13,876 bases of DNA from JAKEGK01 sp036507695 (GTDB taxonomy: Bacteria; Pseudomonadota; Gammaproteobacteria; SZUA-152): positions 1-13,876 of the forward strand of contig DATCIR010000225.1 in assembly GCA_036507695.1 (NCBI GenBank). The letters are read 5' to 3'. The notes below the pieces were generated by a model. It was not told the origin of the DNA. It did not search any database and saw only the letters and a program-made list of their open reading frames with translations. Shown in pieces: positions 6,881-13,876 of this stretch (positions are counted from its first letter, which is position 1; each line of letters begins with the position of its first letter). Both the position numbers and the translations under genes were made by a program.

Positions 6881-8644
6881 ATGTCATCCGAACCACAGAT
6901 TGATGTCACGTTTAGTGACTTATCCCTTATTAATCCGCTACTTAAAGCACTGCGCGACGCCGGTTATGAAAACCCGACCCCTATTCAGGCGCAAACCATT
7001 CCCCATTTGCTGGCGGGAAAAGACGTGCTCGGCCAGGCGCAAACGGGCACCGGTAAAACCGCCGCCTTCGCTTTACCGTTATTATCCCGAATCGATCTGA
7101 AATCCACCCAACCCCAGGTTCTGGTTTTGGCCCCGACGCGCGAGCTCGCTATTCAGGTGGCTGAAGCGTTTCAGAAGTACGCTGCCCATCTAACGGGTTT
7201 TCATGTGCTGCCGATCTACGGCGGACAGGATTACGGTGGCCAGATGCGCCAGCTTAAACGCGGCGTGCATGTTGTTGTAGGCACCCCGGGACGGGTGATG
7301 GACCATATGCGCCGCGGCACTCTCTCCTTGCAATCGTTGCGCTGCCTGGTGCTGGATGAAGCGGATGAGATGCTGCGCATGGGATTTATCGATGACGTCG
7401 AATGGATATTGGAACAAATTCCGGGTGAACATCAAACTGCGCTGTTTTCCGCGACCATGCCCGCGCAAATCCGGCGCATCTCAAAAAAATATTTAAAAGA
7501 TCCGGTCGAAGTCACGATGCAAGTGCGTACCACCTCTGCAGATACGATTCGGCAACGCTACTGGGCGGTCAGCGGGGTGCATAAACTGGATGCCTTGACC
7601 CGCATTCTCGAAGCGGAACCGTTTGACGGCATGATCGTGTTTGTGCGAACCAAAACGGCCACAGTCGAGTTAGCCGAAAAATTACAGGCGCGCGGGTTTG
7701 CATGCGCTCCATTGAATGGCGATATCCCACAACAGCAACGCGAGCGTACTGTCGAACAGCTTAAATCGGGCAAACTGGATATTCTGGTGGCCACGGATGT
7801 GGCCGCGCGCGGGCTGGATGTCAAACGCATCAGCCACATTATTAATTACGATATCCCCTATGACACCGAAGCGTACGTCCATCGCATCGGCCGCACCGGG
7901 CGCGCCGGCCGCAGCGGCGAAGCGATTTTGTTTGTGGCGCCCAGGGAACAAAGGTTGTTACACGCGATTGAACAAGCCACCAAGCAAAAAATCGAAAAGA
8001 TGGATCTGCCTTCCACCGAAACCATTAACAACGAGCGTATCGCACGCTTTACACAGCGCATCACCGACACGCTGGCAACCGAAGAGCTGGCTTTTTATCA
8101 TCAGTTAATTGCGCAATACCAGCAAGCACACGATGTGCCCGCGCTGGAAATTGCCGCCGCACTGGCAATAATGGCGCAGGGCAAGGTTCCATTACTGCTT
8201 GCCAGCAAGCCGGAACAGGAGGCGCGCTTTGAAACGCCAAAAGGGAAAAATGATAAACGCGGCTCAACTTCACCACGTAAATCGCCGCGTAAGGATAGAG
8301 ATATTGTCGACATGGAAAGCTACCGTATTGGCTTGGGCGCGATGCACGGCGTGAAAGCCGGCAACATCGTCGGCGCTATCGCTAATGAAATTGGATTGGA
8401 CAGTGAATACATCGGCAAAGTCGACATACACAATGACCACAGTATCGTGGATTTACCCCAAGGCATGCCCAACGATGTGTTTCAAACATTGAAAAAAGTG
8501 CGTATCGTTGGCAAACCGATTCAGATTACGAAGCTCGATTCCGCGGAGAAAAAAGCTTCTAAGTTTGGTAAGGGCAAACCGGATAGGCCAAAAACCGCCG
8601 GGAATAAAAAGCAACACACCGGAAAATTCAAGAACCGGTCTTAG
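6881..8644 (+). CDS. deaD: ATP-dependent DEAD-box RNA helicase DeaD/CsdA
   Basis: This 587-residue protein carries the complete DEAD-box helicase motif set. These are the Q motif (NPTPIQAQTIP, 31-41), Walker A AQTGTGKT (53-60), PTRELA (85-90), TPGR (135-138), DEAD (159-162), SAT (190-192), VFVRTK (253-258), ATDVAARGLD (304-313) and HRIGRTGR (334-341). A helical region follows, then a basic linker around 450-475. A DbpA-type RNA-binding domain (about 480-552, YRIGLGAMHGVKAGNIVGAI) and a lysine-rich tail complete it. This is the architecture of CsdA/DeaD, which unwinds structured RNA during ribosome assembly and mRNA turnover, especially in the cold. It is somewhat shorter than the roughly 630-residue E. 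coli protein. AGG at 6870-6872, eight bases before ATG 6881, is a modest ribosome binding site. No key residue is missing. Confidence 0.96.
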   Translation: MSSEPQIDVTFSDLSLINPLLKALRDAGYENPTPIQAQTIPHLLAGKDVLGQAQTGTGKTAAFALPLLSRIDLKSTQPQVLVLAPTRELAIQVAEAFQKYAAHLTGFHVLPIYGGQDYGGQMRQLKRGVHVVVGTPGRVMDHMRRGTLSLQSLRCLVLDEADEMLRMGFIDDVEWILEQIPGEHQTALFSATMPAQIRRISKKYLKDPVEVTMQVRTTSADTIRQRYWAVSGVHKLDALTRILEAEPFDGMIVFVRTKTATVELAEKLQARGFACAPLNGDIPQQQRERTVEQLKSGKLDILVATDVAARGLDVKRISHIINYDIPYDTEAYVHRIGRTGRAGRSGEAILFVAPREQRLLHAIEQATKQKIEKMDLPSTETINNERIARFTQRITDTLATEELAFYHQLIAQYQQAHDVPALEIAAALAIMAQGKVPLLLASKPEQEARFETPKGKNDKRGSTSPRKSPRKDRDIVDMESYRIGLGAMHGVKAGNIVGAIANEIGLDSEYIGKVDIHNDHSIVDLPQGMPNDVFQTLKKVRIVGKPIQITKLDSAEKKASKFGKGKPDRPKTAGNKKQHTGKFKNRS

Positions 8645-8867
8645 CCGTTGGCAGGAATAACCTACTCTTTTTATTGTGTCCATGTCGTCTGGAAAAACAA
8701 CGGTGTCCATCTATTCCAATAACGTCCTGAATTAATTTCTTTCATTATAGAATTGTAAGGGATGGCGCAGATCCCGTGTTGCCACCCCTGATTCTAAATG
8801 TTAACAGCAACGCTTACCCGGAACCCAAAGCGCCGGTAAAGGACTTGGGCGCCTGCACTGGCGCGGT

Positions 8868-8891
8868 AAAACGCAGAAAACGGGCGTTTTT
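8868..8891 (+). terminator. putative weak terminator after deaD
   Basis: AAAACGC (8868-8874) and GCGTTTT (8884-8890) are perfect inverted repeats around a nine-base loop, with one further T. The A-tract, GC core and T-tract form could end transcription in either direction. The GC core is only three pairs and the element lies about 220 bases after the deaD stop codon, so confidence is low. Confidence 0.3.
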
Positions 8892-8986
8892 CAAAGGAAA
8901 ATGATTCCAGCCGTGATAACACGTTAATATGACCAGTACGACGTACCCAATAAGCAAAGAAACAAAAAGCGATTTGTATTTTTATT

Positions 8987-9054
8987 AAACAATTGTTTCA
9001 ATTTAAGCGCGGGTCACTTTATAATTGCAAAACAAGATCAGTGCAAAACAAGAT
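8987..9054 (+). promoter_or_regulatory. putative kinase promoter with operator-like palindrome and direct repeats
   Basis: TATAAT at 9020-9025 has a weak -35 candidate, TTTCAA at 8996-9001, at a spacing of 18. The 12-base perfect palindrome AAACAATTGTTT (8987-8998) overlaps the -35. Two identical 13-base repeats, TGCAAAACAAGAT, lie at 9026-9038 and 9042-9054, directly downstream of the -10 and over the expected start site. The arrangement suggests a regulated promoter for the kinase gene at 9269, with a leader of over 200 bases. The regulator is unknown. Confidence 0.4.
9026..9054 (+). repeat. tandem 13-base direct repeat
   Basis: TGCAAAACAAGAT occurs twice without mismatch, with starts 16 bases apart and a 3-base spacer. 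The repeat is noncoding and lies between the putative -10 and the kinase gene. Confidence 0.7.
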
Positions 9055-9080
9055 TAAAAAGGACGCTGCCTGGGTCAGAA

Positions 9081-9094
9081 TTCAAGCGCTTGAA
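9081..9094. promoter_or_regulatory. perfect 14-base palindrome, operator candidate
   Basis: TTCAAGCGCTTGAA equals its own reverse complement. It lies 174 bases upstream of the kinase start codon, within the presumed leader or promoter region. A dimeric regulator could bind here; no specific regulator can be named. Confidence 0.45.
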
Positions 9095-9268
9095 ACAAAC
9101 TTTACATGAGACTTCGTAACAACGGCGACATCAAATCTCGAATAAGACTATAGGTCGCTAGTAATATATTCTATGGCGATAAGACTGCGGAAAATGGCTA
9201 TACAACAACGAATTAATAGTAATGCTGGTAAACTTACCGGCGTATAACTTCAACTCAATACGGGCGCT

Positions 9269-12217
9269 ATGGATAATAATTCTCGACGTCAAGGTTCAAC
9301 GGATGCCCTGCCCATCGGGTATTCACTGCACTGGTATGAGCTGCTGGAAGTCATCGGCCGGGGCGGCTACGGATTAACCTATCTTGCGATGGACAGGAAT
9401 CTGCAACGCAAAGTCGCCATCAAGGAATACCTGCCGTTGGATTTTGCCTGCCGTGACTCGACCTACACGGTGCATCCGATCACCAAAAATCATAAAGAAC
9501 TTTTTGACTGGGGTCTGGAGCGTTTTCTGGTTGAAGCGAGGACACTCGCCAAGTTTAACCATCCCGCCATTATTCGTGTGGTCAGTGTTTTCGAGCACAA
9601 CAAAACCGCCTATATGATCATGGAGTACGAAGAAGGGGATGATCTTGCCATTGCCTATATGGAAAAGGCGCCCTTTAATGAAGAACAACTGCTGGACTTG
9701 TTTCTGCCCATTATCGAAGGGCTTGCCCTGGTCCACGAAGCCGGCTTTATTCACCGCGATATAAAACCATCCAATGTGTATTTGCGCCATGATGGCTCAC
9801 CGGTATTGCTGGATTTTGGATCCGCGCGCCAGACCATCGGTAGCCGGACCCGGGCCTTAACCAGCCTGGTCACCGCGGGTTATGCGCCGTTCGAACAATA
9901 TAATGAATCGGAAGACGCGCAGGGCGCCTGGACAGATATCTATGGCCTGGGTGCAACCCTCTATTTTTGCATGACGGGTAATAAGCCTGCTGACGCTATG
10001 GAGCGGGGTTCGGCATTATTGAAGAACAAGCGCGATATTTACCAGCCACTAAGCCACATGGCGGGTTTACCCTATTCGGAAGCATTTAAACTCGCCATTG
10101 ACCACGCTTTGATGTTTCATGCGGAAGACCGCCCGCAGCATGCGCTGGAATGGGCGCAAATGCTTACCGGCCAGATCGAGCTAGCGCCGCTGCCCATATC
10201 CGAAGAGGTGGAGGCCAGCACCCCAGCAGCCAAAGAAATCACCCGTCCACCGGTTACCGCCAGAACAACTTATGTAACCGCAAATGCCACCGCAAATAGC
10301 ACCGGGAATGCGCGGCAAAAAGGAAAAGTCACTGGGCCTTCCCCGGCCTCCCGCCAGCTCACGCCGGAAGCCGCCCGCATTATTGAACAAGCAATCGATA
10401 GTGATGCGGATGACGACAGCACGCGTATCTATCACCGGCCGGCGTCACCAGCCCAAACCCAAGCTGAAACTCAACTAAGGTCCCAACGCGCCGATGAACC
10501 CACTGGCAAGCGCGCACAAGGCTCAATTACGCAGTCTATTCAAGAACCAATGGGAGACAATACGGTTGTTGCGGCATTGCCGCAAACCAGGATGAAGGAA
10601 CCGACCATTCTGGCGCAACCAGCGGTTAAGCCCCGGCCGGCGCCCCAACCGCGGCAACCGGCGGCTCAACCAGCCGCGAAGGAAAATATATTCGCGCAAT
10701 GGCAGGACAAACTGCGTGTATTAACAGATGCACTAGTGAACTACACAAAATCGCAGCTAGGCACATTAAAAGGCCTGGATAAAACCAGGAAAACCGCTGT
10801 GGCTGGCGCCGGCGCCGTAGTGGTATTGTCGGCGGTTGGATTGCTGATCGCCGCCGTTAGTAGCGATGACAAAGCCGCCGAAACACTCAGCGTCGAAATA
10901 GCGGAGTCTCCCGCGCCGCTCATTCCGCAACCTGAAAAGAACCACGAATTAACCATACAACAAGCCACCGAAGATTTAATTCAGGGTTTATTGGCTCAGG
11001 CCAAGCTTGATGTGGCCGAAAACCGGATATTAGAGCCGGATAACAATAATGCTGTTTTTCGTTACAAAAAAATATTAGCGCTGCAAGAGGATCAGCCGGA
11101 AGCGTTGCAAGGCTTATCCGCACTGATTGAACATTATCAGAGTTTAATAAACGCTACTATTGATGAACAATCCTGGCAACAGGCCAAGCAGCAAATAGAG
11201 GAATTAAAATTAATAACCAACGATGCTCAAGTGATCAACCCACTACTGGCCAGAACAAAGGACTATGAAAAGCGCTTGCAAAAGATCGCAAAAACACTGG
11301 ACCAGGCGGATAGTTATTTCAAACAAAACCGCTTAATACGCCCGGACCCCGCCAACGCCCTGTTTCTGTATACCAAAGTATTGGAGCTGGATCCGGATAA
11401 CCGGCGCGCCAATGACGGCGTTAATAAAATTGTCGCTAAATTGTCGGAAGTGATGCGCGAACAAATAAGAACCGGACGGATCAGCAGCGCCGAACAGACC
11501 TATGTAAGGATTGAAGCTATCGATCCAAACGCACCGGTGCTGAAAGAAGCGGGCGCGAATTTCGCCGCCATTGTTGATAGAAAAAAATCCATTGGCGGTT
11601 TGTTAAAATCCGCGGAACGGGATTTTATACGCGGTAATTTAACAAAACCCGCCGGTAATAACGCTTATACAAAATATCGTGAAGTGCTTAGAATCAACCC
11701 CCAGCACAAAGACGCGCAGGACGGTATCGACAGGGTTTACGCCTATTATGTATCGTCATACTATCAATACTTGCAAGACGCCAGATTCGATAAGGCGGAA
11801 GAGATTGTAAATACCTTGCGGGAAATCGATTATGGCAAAAAGCAAATAGTAATCTTGCGGCGCATGGTGGAGGAAGAAAAACTTGCTGCAAAAAATGAAC
11901 CGGAAACCATCAGGCTCATGTTGTCGCAACTGGAAAAAGGCCTAAAAAATAAAGACATTTCAACGGTTGCAAACCTCAGTGTTTTTGAAAAGAAAAACCG
12001 GCAATTCTTTGAGAAACTGTTTAAGGAATATTCCGCTTACTCAGTCAGCGTCAAAAAGACGGAGCATGACCTGAAGTCACATAGCGCCAAAGCCAGCGTC
12101 AATTTCTCGAATTTGGTTGTTGGCAACGAAGCCGCCAAACAAGCGGATAAAAAGGACATCAGAATTGATGTACTGGTCAGCCGCAATGAAGACAAGCAAT
12201 GGAAAATAACGTGGTAG
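9269..12217 (+). CDS. transmembrane serine/threonine protein kinase with repeated TPR-like sensor region
   Basis: The protein has 982 residues. The N-terminal kinase domain (about 22-300) has a glycine loop IGRGGYG (29-35), Lys52 in VAIK, catalytic HRDIKPSN (162-169), DFG (182-184), an activation segment ending TAGYAPFEQY (202-211) and DIYGLG (223-228). All residues expected for activity are present. A Pro/Ala/Gln-rich juxtamembrane linker (about 305-475) follows, then one membrane helix (about 509-530) inside TAVAGAGAVVVLSAVGLLIA. The C-terminal half should face the periplasm. It contains three modules with an exact period of 102 residues, starting at 574, 676 and 778. Each has an N-R/L-x-x-P-x-x-N-A-x-x-x-Y-like core and resembles TPR helix pairs. 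Residues about 880-982 may be a small NTF2-like domain, ending in WKITW. It is likely a sensor kinase; targets are unknown. T6SS clusters often carry such kinases, but no direct link is shown here. The ribosome binding site is weak. Confidence 0.92.
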   Translation: MDNNSRRQGSTDALPIGYSLHWYELLEVIGRGGYGLTYLAMDRNLQRKVAIKEYLPLDFACRDSTYTVHPITKNHKELFDWGLERFLVEARTLAKFNHPAIIRVVSVFEHNKTAYMIMEYEEGDDLAIAYMEKAPFNEEQLLDLFLPIIEGLALVHEAGFIHRDIKPSNVYLRHDGSPVLLDFGSARQTIGSRTRALTSLVTAGYAPFEQYNESEDAQGAWTDIYGLGATLYFCMTGNKPADAMERGSALLKNKRDIYQPLSHMAGLPYSEAFKLAIDHALMFHAEDRPQHALEWAQMLTGQIELAPLPISEEVEASTPAAKEITRPPVTARTTYVTANATANSTGNARQKGKVTGPSPASRQLTPEAARIIEQAIDSDADDDSTRIYHRPASPAQTQAETQLRSQRADEPTGKRAQGSITQSIQEPMGDNTVVAALPQTRMKEPTILAQPAVKPRPAPQPRQPAAQPAAKENIFAQWQDKLRVLTDALVNYTKSQLGTLKGLDKTRKTAVAGAGAVVVLSAVGLLIAAVSSDDKAAETLSVEIAESPAPLIPQPEKNHELTIQQATEDLIQGLLAQAKLDVAENRILEPDNNNAVFRYKKILALQEDQPEALQGLSALIEHYQSLINATIDEQSWQQAKQQIEELKLITNDAQVINPLLARTKDYEKRLQKIAKTLDQADSYFKQNRLIRPDPANALFLYTKVLELDPDNRRANDGVNKIVAKLSEVMREQIRTGRISSAEQTYVRIEAIDPNAPVLKEAGANFAAIVDRKKSIGGLLKSAERDFIRGNLTKPAGNNAYTKYREVLRINPQHKDAQDGIDRVYAYYVSSYYQYLQDARFDKAEEIVNTLREIDYGKKQIVILRRMVEEEKLAAKNEPETIRLMLSQLEKGLKNKDISTVANLSVFEKKNRQFFEKLFKEYSAYSVSVKKTEHDLKSHSAKASVNFSNLVVGNEAAKQADKKDIRIDVLVSRNEDKQWKITW

Positions 12218-12266
12218 TTCACGGTATTTTGTAAGTACTCCGCATAGAAAAAGTCCAGCCATTACA

Positions 12267-12716
12267 TTACATCGTCCAACCGACGCCACCGGTAATGGCT
12301 TCCGGATGCCGGCGATGCACAATGTTTTCAATGTCATGTACCTGCTGCTTCTTGGTATCCACAACTAACAATACTTCTCCATGTTTTAACGCGTCGTCAA
12401 ACTCTGTGATATGAACGTTGGGAATTTTAATAGTGAAAAATGCCCCTAAGATAAAACTGATGAACATTATGCCGAGCGTCAGGATGGCGTATTGCGGAAG
12501 TTCAATTGCGATCAGGATGACGGTGATTAGCAGGGCAATAAAAAACACCGCCATGTTTCCTGCCCATAGTAACCTTTCAATATTATAAACGCTGTCCTTT
12601 CCCTGCCGCGAGATGATATGCAGGTGTGATTGATCAATCCCTTGATGTGTTAATTCGTCCACCACATTTTTGGTGTGTTCCTGGTCTGGCAAAAGAAAGA
12701 ATATTCGTCTCATCAT
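12267..12716 (-). CDS. two-helix membrane protein, DUF1269-like
   Basis: The likely start is the double ATG at 12716/12713, giving MMRRIFFLLPD and 149 residues; GGGG lies about nine bases before it. An ATG at 12746 would add ten residues not typical of such proteins. The N-terminal part (1-45) has the MRRIFFLLPDQEHTKNVVDE pattern seen in short proteins annotated as DUF1269 or stress-related membrane proteins. Two adjacent hydrophobic helices (about 51-72 and 75-96) form a membrane hairpin. The C-terminal part (97-149) is a soluble domain of alternating strand and helix (VHITEFDDALKHGEVLLVVD). The function is unknown. It lies 48 bases downstream of the TusE/DsrC-like gene on the same strand, so cotranscription is likely. 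The family name is a recollection of pattern, not a search result. Confidence 0.66.
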   Translation of the reverse strand: MMRRIFFLLPDQEHTKNVVDELTHQGIDQSHLHIISRQGKDSVYNIERLLWAGNMAVFFIALLITVILIAIELPQYAILTLGIMFISFILGAFFTIKIPNVHITEFDDALKHGEVLLVVDTKKQQVHDIENIVHRRHPEAITGGVGWTM

Positions 12717-12764
12717 TTTTGAGTACCCCGCGTGTCGACATGTCATGTTAAGACGCTGGCTTCG

Positions 12765-13088
12765 CTACATGTAAGACTTTACTTCTTCCCCGGGATTCGG
12801 CAATCCGGCAATTCGCCATGCCTCTATCCCATGGTTATCAAACAACATACTGATGCAGTTGTTGGCCAGGTCATGTGCATGGCAAATGCGGCGTGGCGGT
12901 GGCAAGTGATTATAGGAGAAATAAAAATGCCGCAGCGTCGTTATCAGCGCCCACTGGGTTGCGTCCAGCCGGTCAATACCGTGCATGCTGGCAAGCTGTT
13001 CGGCGATCGACAGATCCCAGATGGATGGATCATTAAGAAAGCCTTCATCGTCACAATCTAAAGCAGCAAATGTTACAGGATGATTCAT
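12765..13088 (-). CDS. TusE/DsrC-family protein lacking the conserved cysteines
   Basis: The length (107 residues) and layout match TusE/DsrC. The blocks are an EGFLNDPSIWDLSIAEQLA start (15-33), a DATQWALITTLRHFYFSYNH helix pair (42-61), LPPPRRICHAHDL (62-74) and IEAWRIAGLPNP near the end (88-99). True DsrC proteins have a Cys before the IAGLP motif and a second Cys at the C-terminal arm. Here the first is Trp91 and the arm reads GEEVKSYM, so both sulfur-carrying residues are missing. Cys12, Cys69 and Cys78 remain but are not at those places. The family carries sulfur in tRNA thiolation (TusE) or sulfur oxidation/sulfite reduction (DsrC). Cysteine-free members have been grouped as regulatory-type relatives (RspA). 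GGGGA about five bases before ATG 13088 is an acceptable ribosome binding site. Confidence 0.85.
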   Translation of the reverse strand: MNHPVTFAALDCDDEGFLNDPSIWDLSIAEQLASMHGIDRLDATQWALITTLRHFYFSYNHLPPPRRICHAHDLANNCISMLFDNHGIEAWRIAGLPNPGEEVKSYM

Positions 13089-13181
13089 ATTTTCCCCGGG
13101 AATTGCCGCTTAAATTGGCCTTGGTCCTTAGTGACATGGCATAATTTCCCATGCGTTGCGAATACAATGATACTAATTCAA

Positions 13182-13201
13182 ACTTGCGTATACTTGCGTA
13201 T
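13182..13201. repeat. 10-base tandem repeat
   Basis: ACTTGCGTAT occurs twice head to tail, without mismatch. It lies in the 125-base gap between the small acidic gene and the TusE/DsrC-like gene. It could be part of the upstream region of the latter on the minus strand, but no matching promoter hexamers are convincing. Confidence 0.55.
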
Positions 13202-13213
13202 AAAGAAAGAGAG

Positions 13214-13423
13214 TTATCCTTCAGCGTCATAGCTATCGGAAAAATTGCTTTCCAGTACGACTTGGTCAGATACCTCGATATCAATGTAAGCCTGCCGGTT
13301 TTCCTCCGACTCGAAATAAATTTCAATGCCGTTATCACCATCGCCTTCATACACACAGGGATGACGCTCTGGATCTGGTACATCACGAAGGGAAATGGGA
13401 TCGGTGGTCGTGCGTGTATTTAT
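13214..13423 (-). CDS. small acidic protein, apparent ATA start
   Basis: I do not recognise a named family. Read from ATA 13423, the protein has 69 residues and is strongly acidic, with DPISLRDVPDPERHPCVYEG followed by an EIYFESEENRQAYIDIEV block. That looks like a genuine soluble beta/alpha domain rather than a chance frame. GGAGG (13431-13435 on the minus strand) lies seven bases before ATA 13423, an ideal spacing, and a good promoter lies just upstream. The only standard start in frame before this is TTG 13486, but that TTG is the first half of the probable -35 element, so it would not be transcribed from this promoter. An in-frame GTG inside the gene would remove the conserved-looking N-terminus. 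Either ATA is used as a rare start, or the start codon has mutated and the gene is silent. Confidence 0.5.
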   Translation of the reverse strand: MNTRTTTDPISLRDVPDPERHPCVYEGDGDNGIEIYFESEENRQAYIDIEVSDQVVLESNFSDSYDAEG

Positions 13424-13458
13424 GGATGTGCCTCCGTCGATGGAGAATCTATAGATAA

Positions 13459-13486
13459 AATATAGAAGACATACTAAATTAGTCAA
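13459..13486 (-). promoter_or_regulatory. sigma-70-like promoter of the small acidic gene
   Basis: On the minus strand TTGACT (13486-13481) and TATATT (13464-13459) are separated by 16 bases. Each hexamer matches five of six consensus bases. Transcription would start near 13452, giving a leader of about 30 bases that contains GGAGG before the ATA codon at 13423. Confidence 0.55.
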
Positions 13487-13552
13487 GTATTATAAACTGT
13501 GCCAAAGTATGAGCGTATTAATATAGTAGGCGCTGTGTAAGCAGTGACGAAT

Positions 13553-13585
13553 AACCCAGAAAAATATGTCACAATCGGCTGGGTT
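13553..13585. repeat. inverted repeat in the right-hand intergenic region
   Basis: AACCCAG (13553-13559) and CTGGGTT (13579-13585) are perfectly complementary with a 19-base loop. No T-run of terminator quality follows. The surrounding 264 bases (13487-13750) hold nothing else convincing except a short TACCG/CGGTA hairpin at 13596-13611. Confidence 0.35.
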
Positions 13586-13750
13586 TAGATGGCTTTACCG
13601 ATCTAACGGTATGATTCAAATAGAGATGGACTTAAGATTGTGTTTGCGCGATTAATAGAGCTATTTTTACTACTGTTAGTGCCGGATAAGAAGTAAAACC
13701 GGTATGACGGGCATCTCACAGGATTCATAATTTGCACGGGGAGAAAAAAT

Positions 13751-13876
13751 GTGGCTGTAGCAAATAGTGCCGCACAACAAGTTATTAATAACGTGCTGCA
13801 TCAATTCGGTGGCGACTGGCAAGTGGTGGAGGAGTTAGCCAAGCAACCCGAGTCAGAGACCCGGTTACGCGTACTA
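13751..13876 (+). CDS. unidentified protein, N-terminal fragment, runs off the window
   Basis: A frame opens at GTG 13751 and stays open to the last base, giving 42 residues (starting MAVANSAAQQVINNVLHQFG). GGGGAG at 13738-13743 with a seven-base spacer is a good ribosome binding site for this GTG. The ATG at 13749, which overlaps it in another frame, meets a stop after three codons and so is not the start. The visible part is a polar, probably helical segment without signal peptide. It is too short to assign a family. Confidence 0.5.
   Translation, partial: MAVANSAAQQVINNVLHQFGGDWQVVEELAKQPESETRLRVL

Larger units (their letters stand above)
8645..9268. other. 624-base intergenic region rich in small repeats
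   Basis: No convincing gene is present on either strand. Visible elements are two hairpins near 8759-8775 and 8849-8864, a terminator-like inverted repeat (8868-8890), a 12-base palindrome (8987-8998), a TATAAT (9020-9025) followed by two 13-base direct repeats (9026-9054), and a 14-base perfect palindrome (9081-9094). A further short inverted repeat, GGTAA/TTACC, lies at 9227-9238. The second half looks like the regulatory region of the downstream kinase gene. Confidence 0.6.

Noticed and set aside
12258..12299. Inverted repeat CCATTAC/GTAATGG at the end of the two-helix protein gene as terminator
   Set aside because: It lies mostly inside the coding region, has a 28-base loop and no T-run.
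13051..13386. Minus-strand open frame of 111 codons
   Set aside because: It overlaps both the small acidic gene and the start of the TusE/DsrC-like gene in another frame and has no recognisable protein pattern.
13151..13465. Plus-strand open frame of 104 codons
   Set aside because: It is antisense to the small acidic gene, has no ribosome binding site, and its residue pattern is not protein-like; the minus-strand reading is more convincing.

Overview
The window reads as bacterial chromosome from a Gram-negative proteobacterium. The evidence is type VI secretion (T6SS) spike genes, a CsdA/DeaD-type DEAD-box helicase, and a TusE/DsrC-family protein. A gammaproteobacterium, possibly of the methanotroph/sulfur-metabolising kind, would fit, but that placement is inference. 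No tRNA, rRNA, CRISPR array or intact insertion sequence was seen.

Region 1 (1-2462, plus strand) is a T6SS spike and effector cassette. It holds the C-terminal end of a VgrG, a DUF6931-type protein, a PAAR protein fused through a poly-glycine linker to a papain-/C39-like cysteine peptidase domain, and an AT-rich gene for a probable exported immunity protein. VgrG and PAAR would form the spike, DUF6931 may act as a loading or adaptor protein, the C-terminal domain would be the toxin, and the last gene would protect the producer. This is the strongest candidate for an undescribed system here.

Region 2 (2463-6687, plus strand) holds a large DUF4139 protein with a C-terminal coiled coil. A gene-poor stretch of about 480 bases follows. 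Next is a tight gene pair: a DUF6933-type protein and a methyltransferase-like protein with a cysteine-rich insertion, the latter probably starting at TTG 5632.

Region 3 (6688-8644) is the DEAD-box RNA helicase DeaD/CsdA, with a probable promoter about 110 bases upstream that implies a long leader.

Region 4 (8645-12217) begins with about 620 noncoding bases carrying palindromes and tandem repeats. It continues with a 982-residue transmembrane serine/threonine kinase whose outer part contains three tandem modules with an exact 102-residue period and a small C-terminal domain.

Region 5 (12267-13486, minus strand) converges on the kinase. In transcription order it holds a small acidic protein that seems to lack a normal start codon, a TusE/DsrC-like protein that has lost both signature cysteines, and a two-helix membrane protein. 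At the right edge (from 13751, plus strand) a new GTG-started gene runs out of the window.
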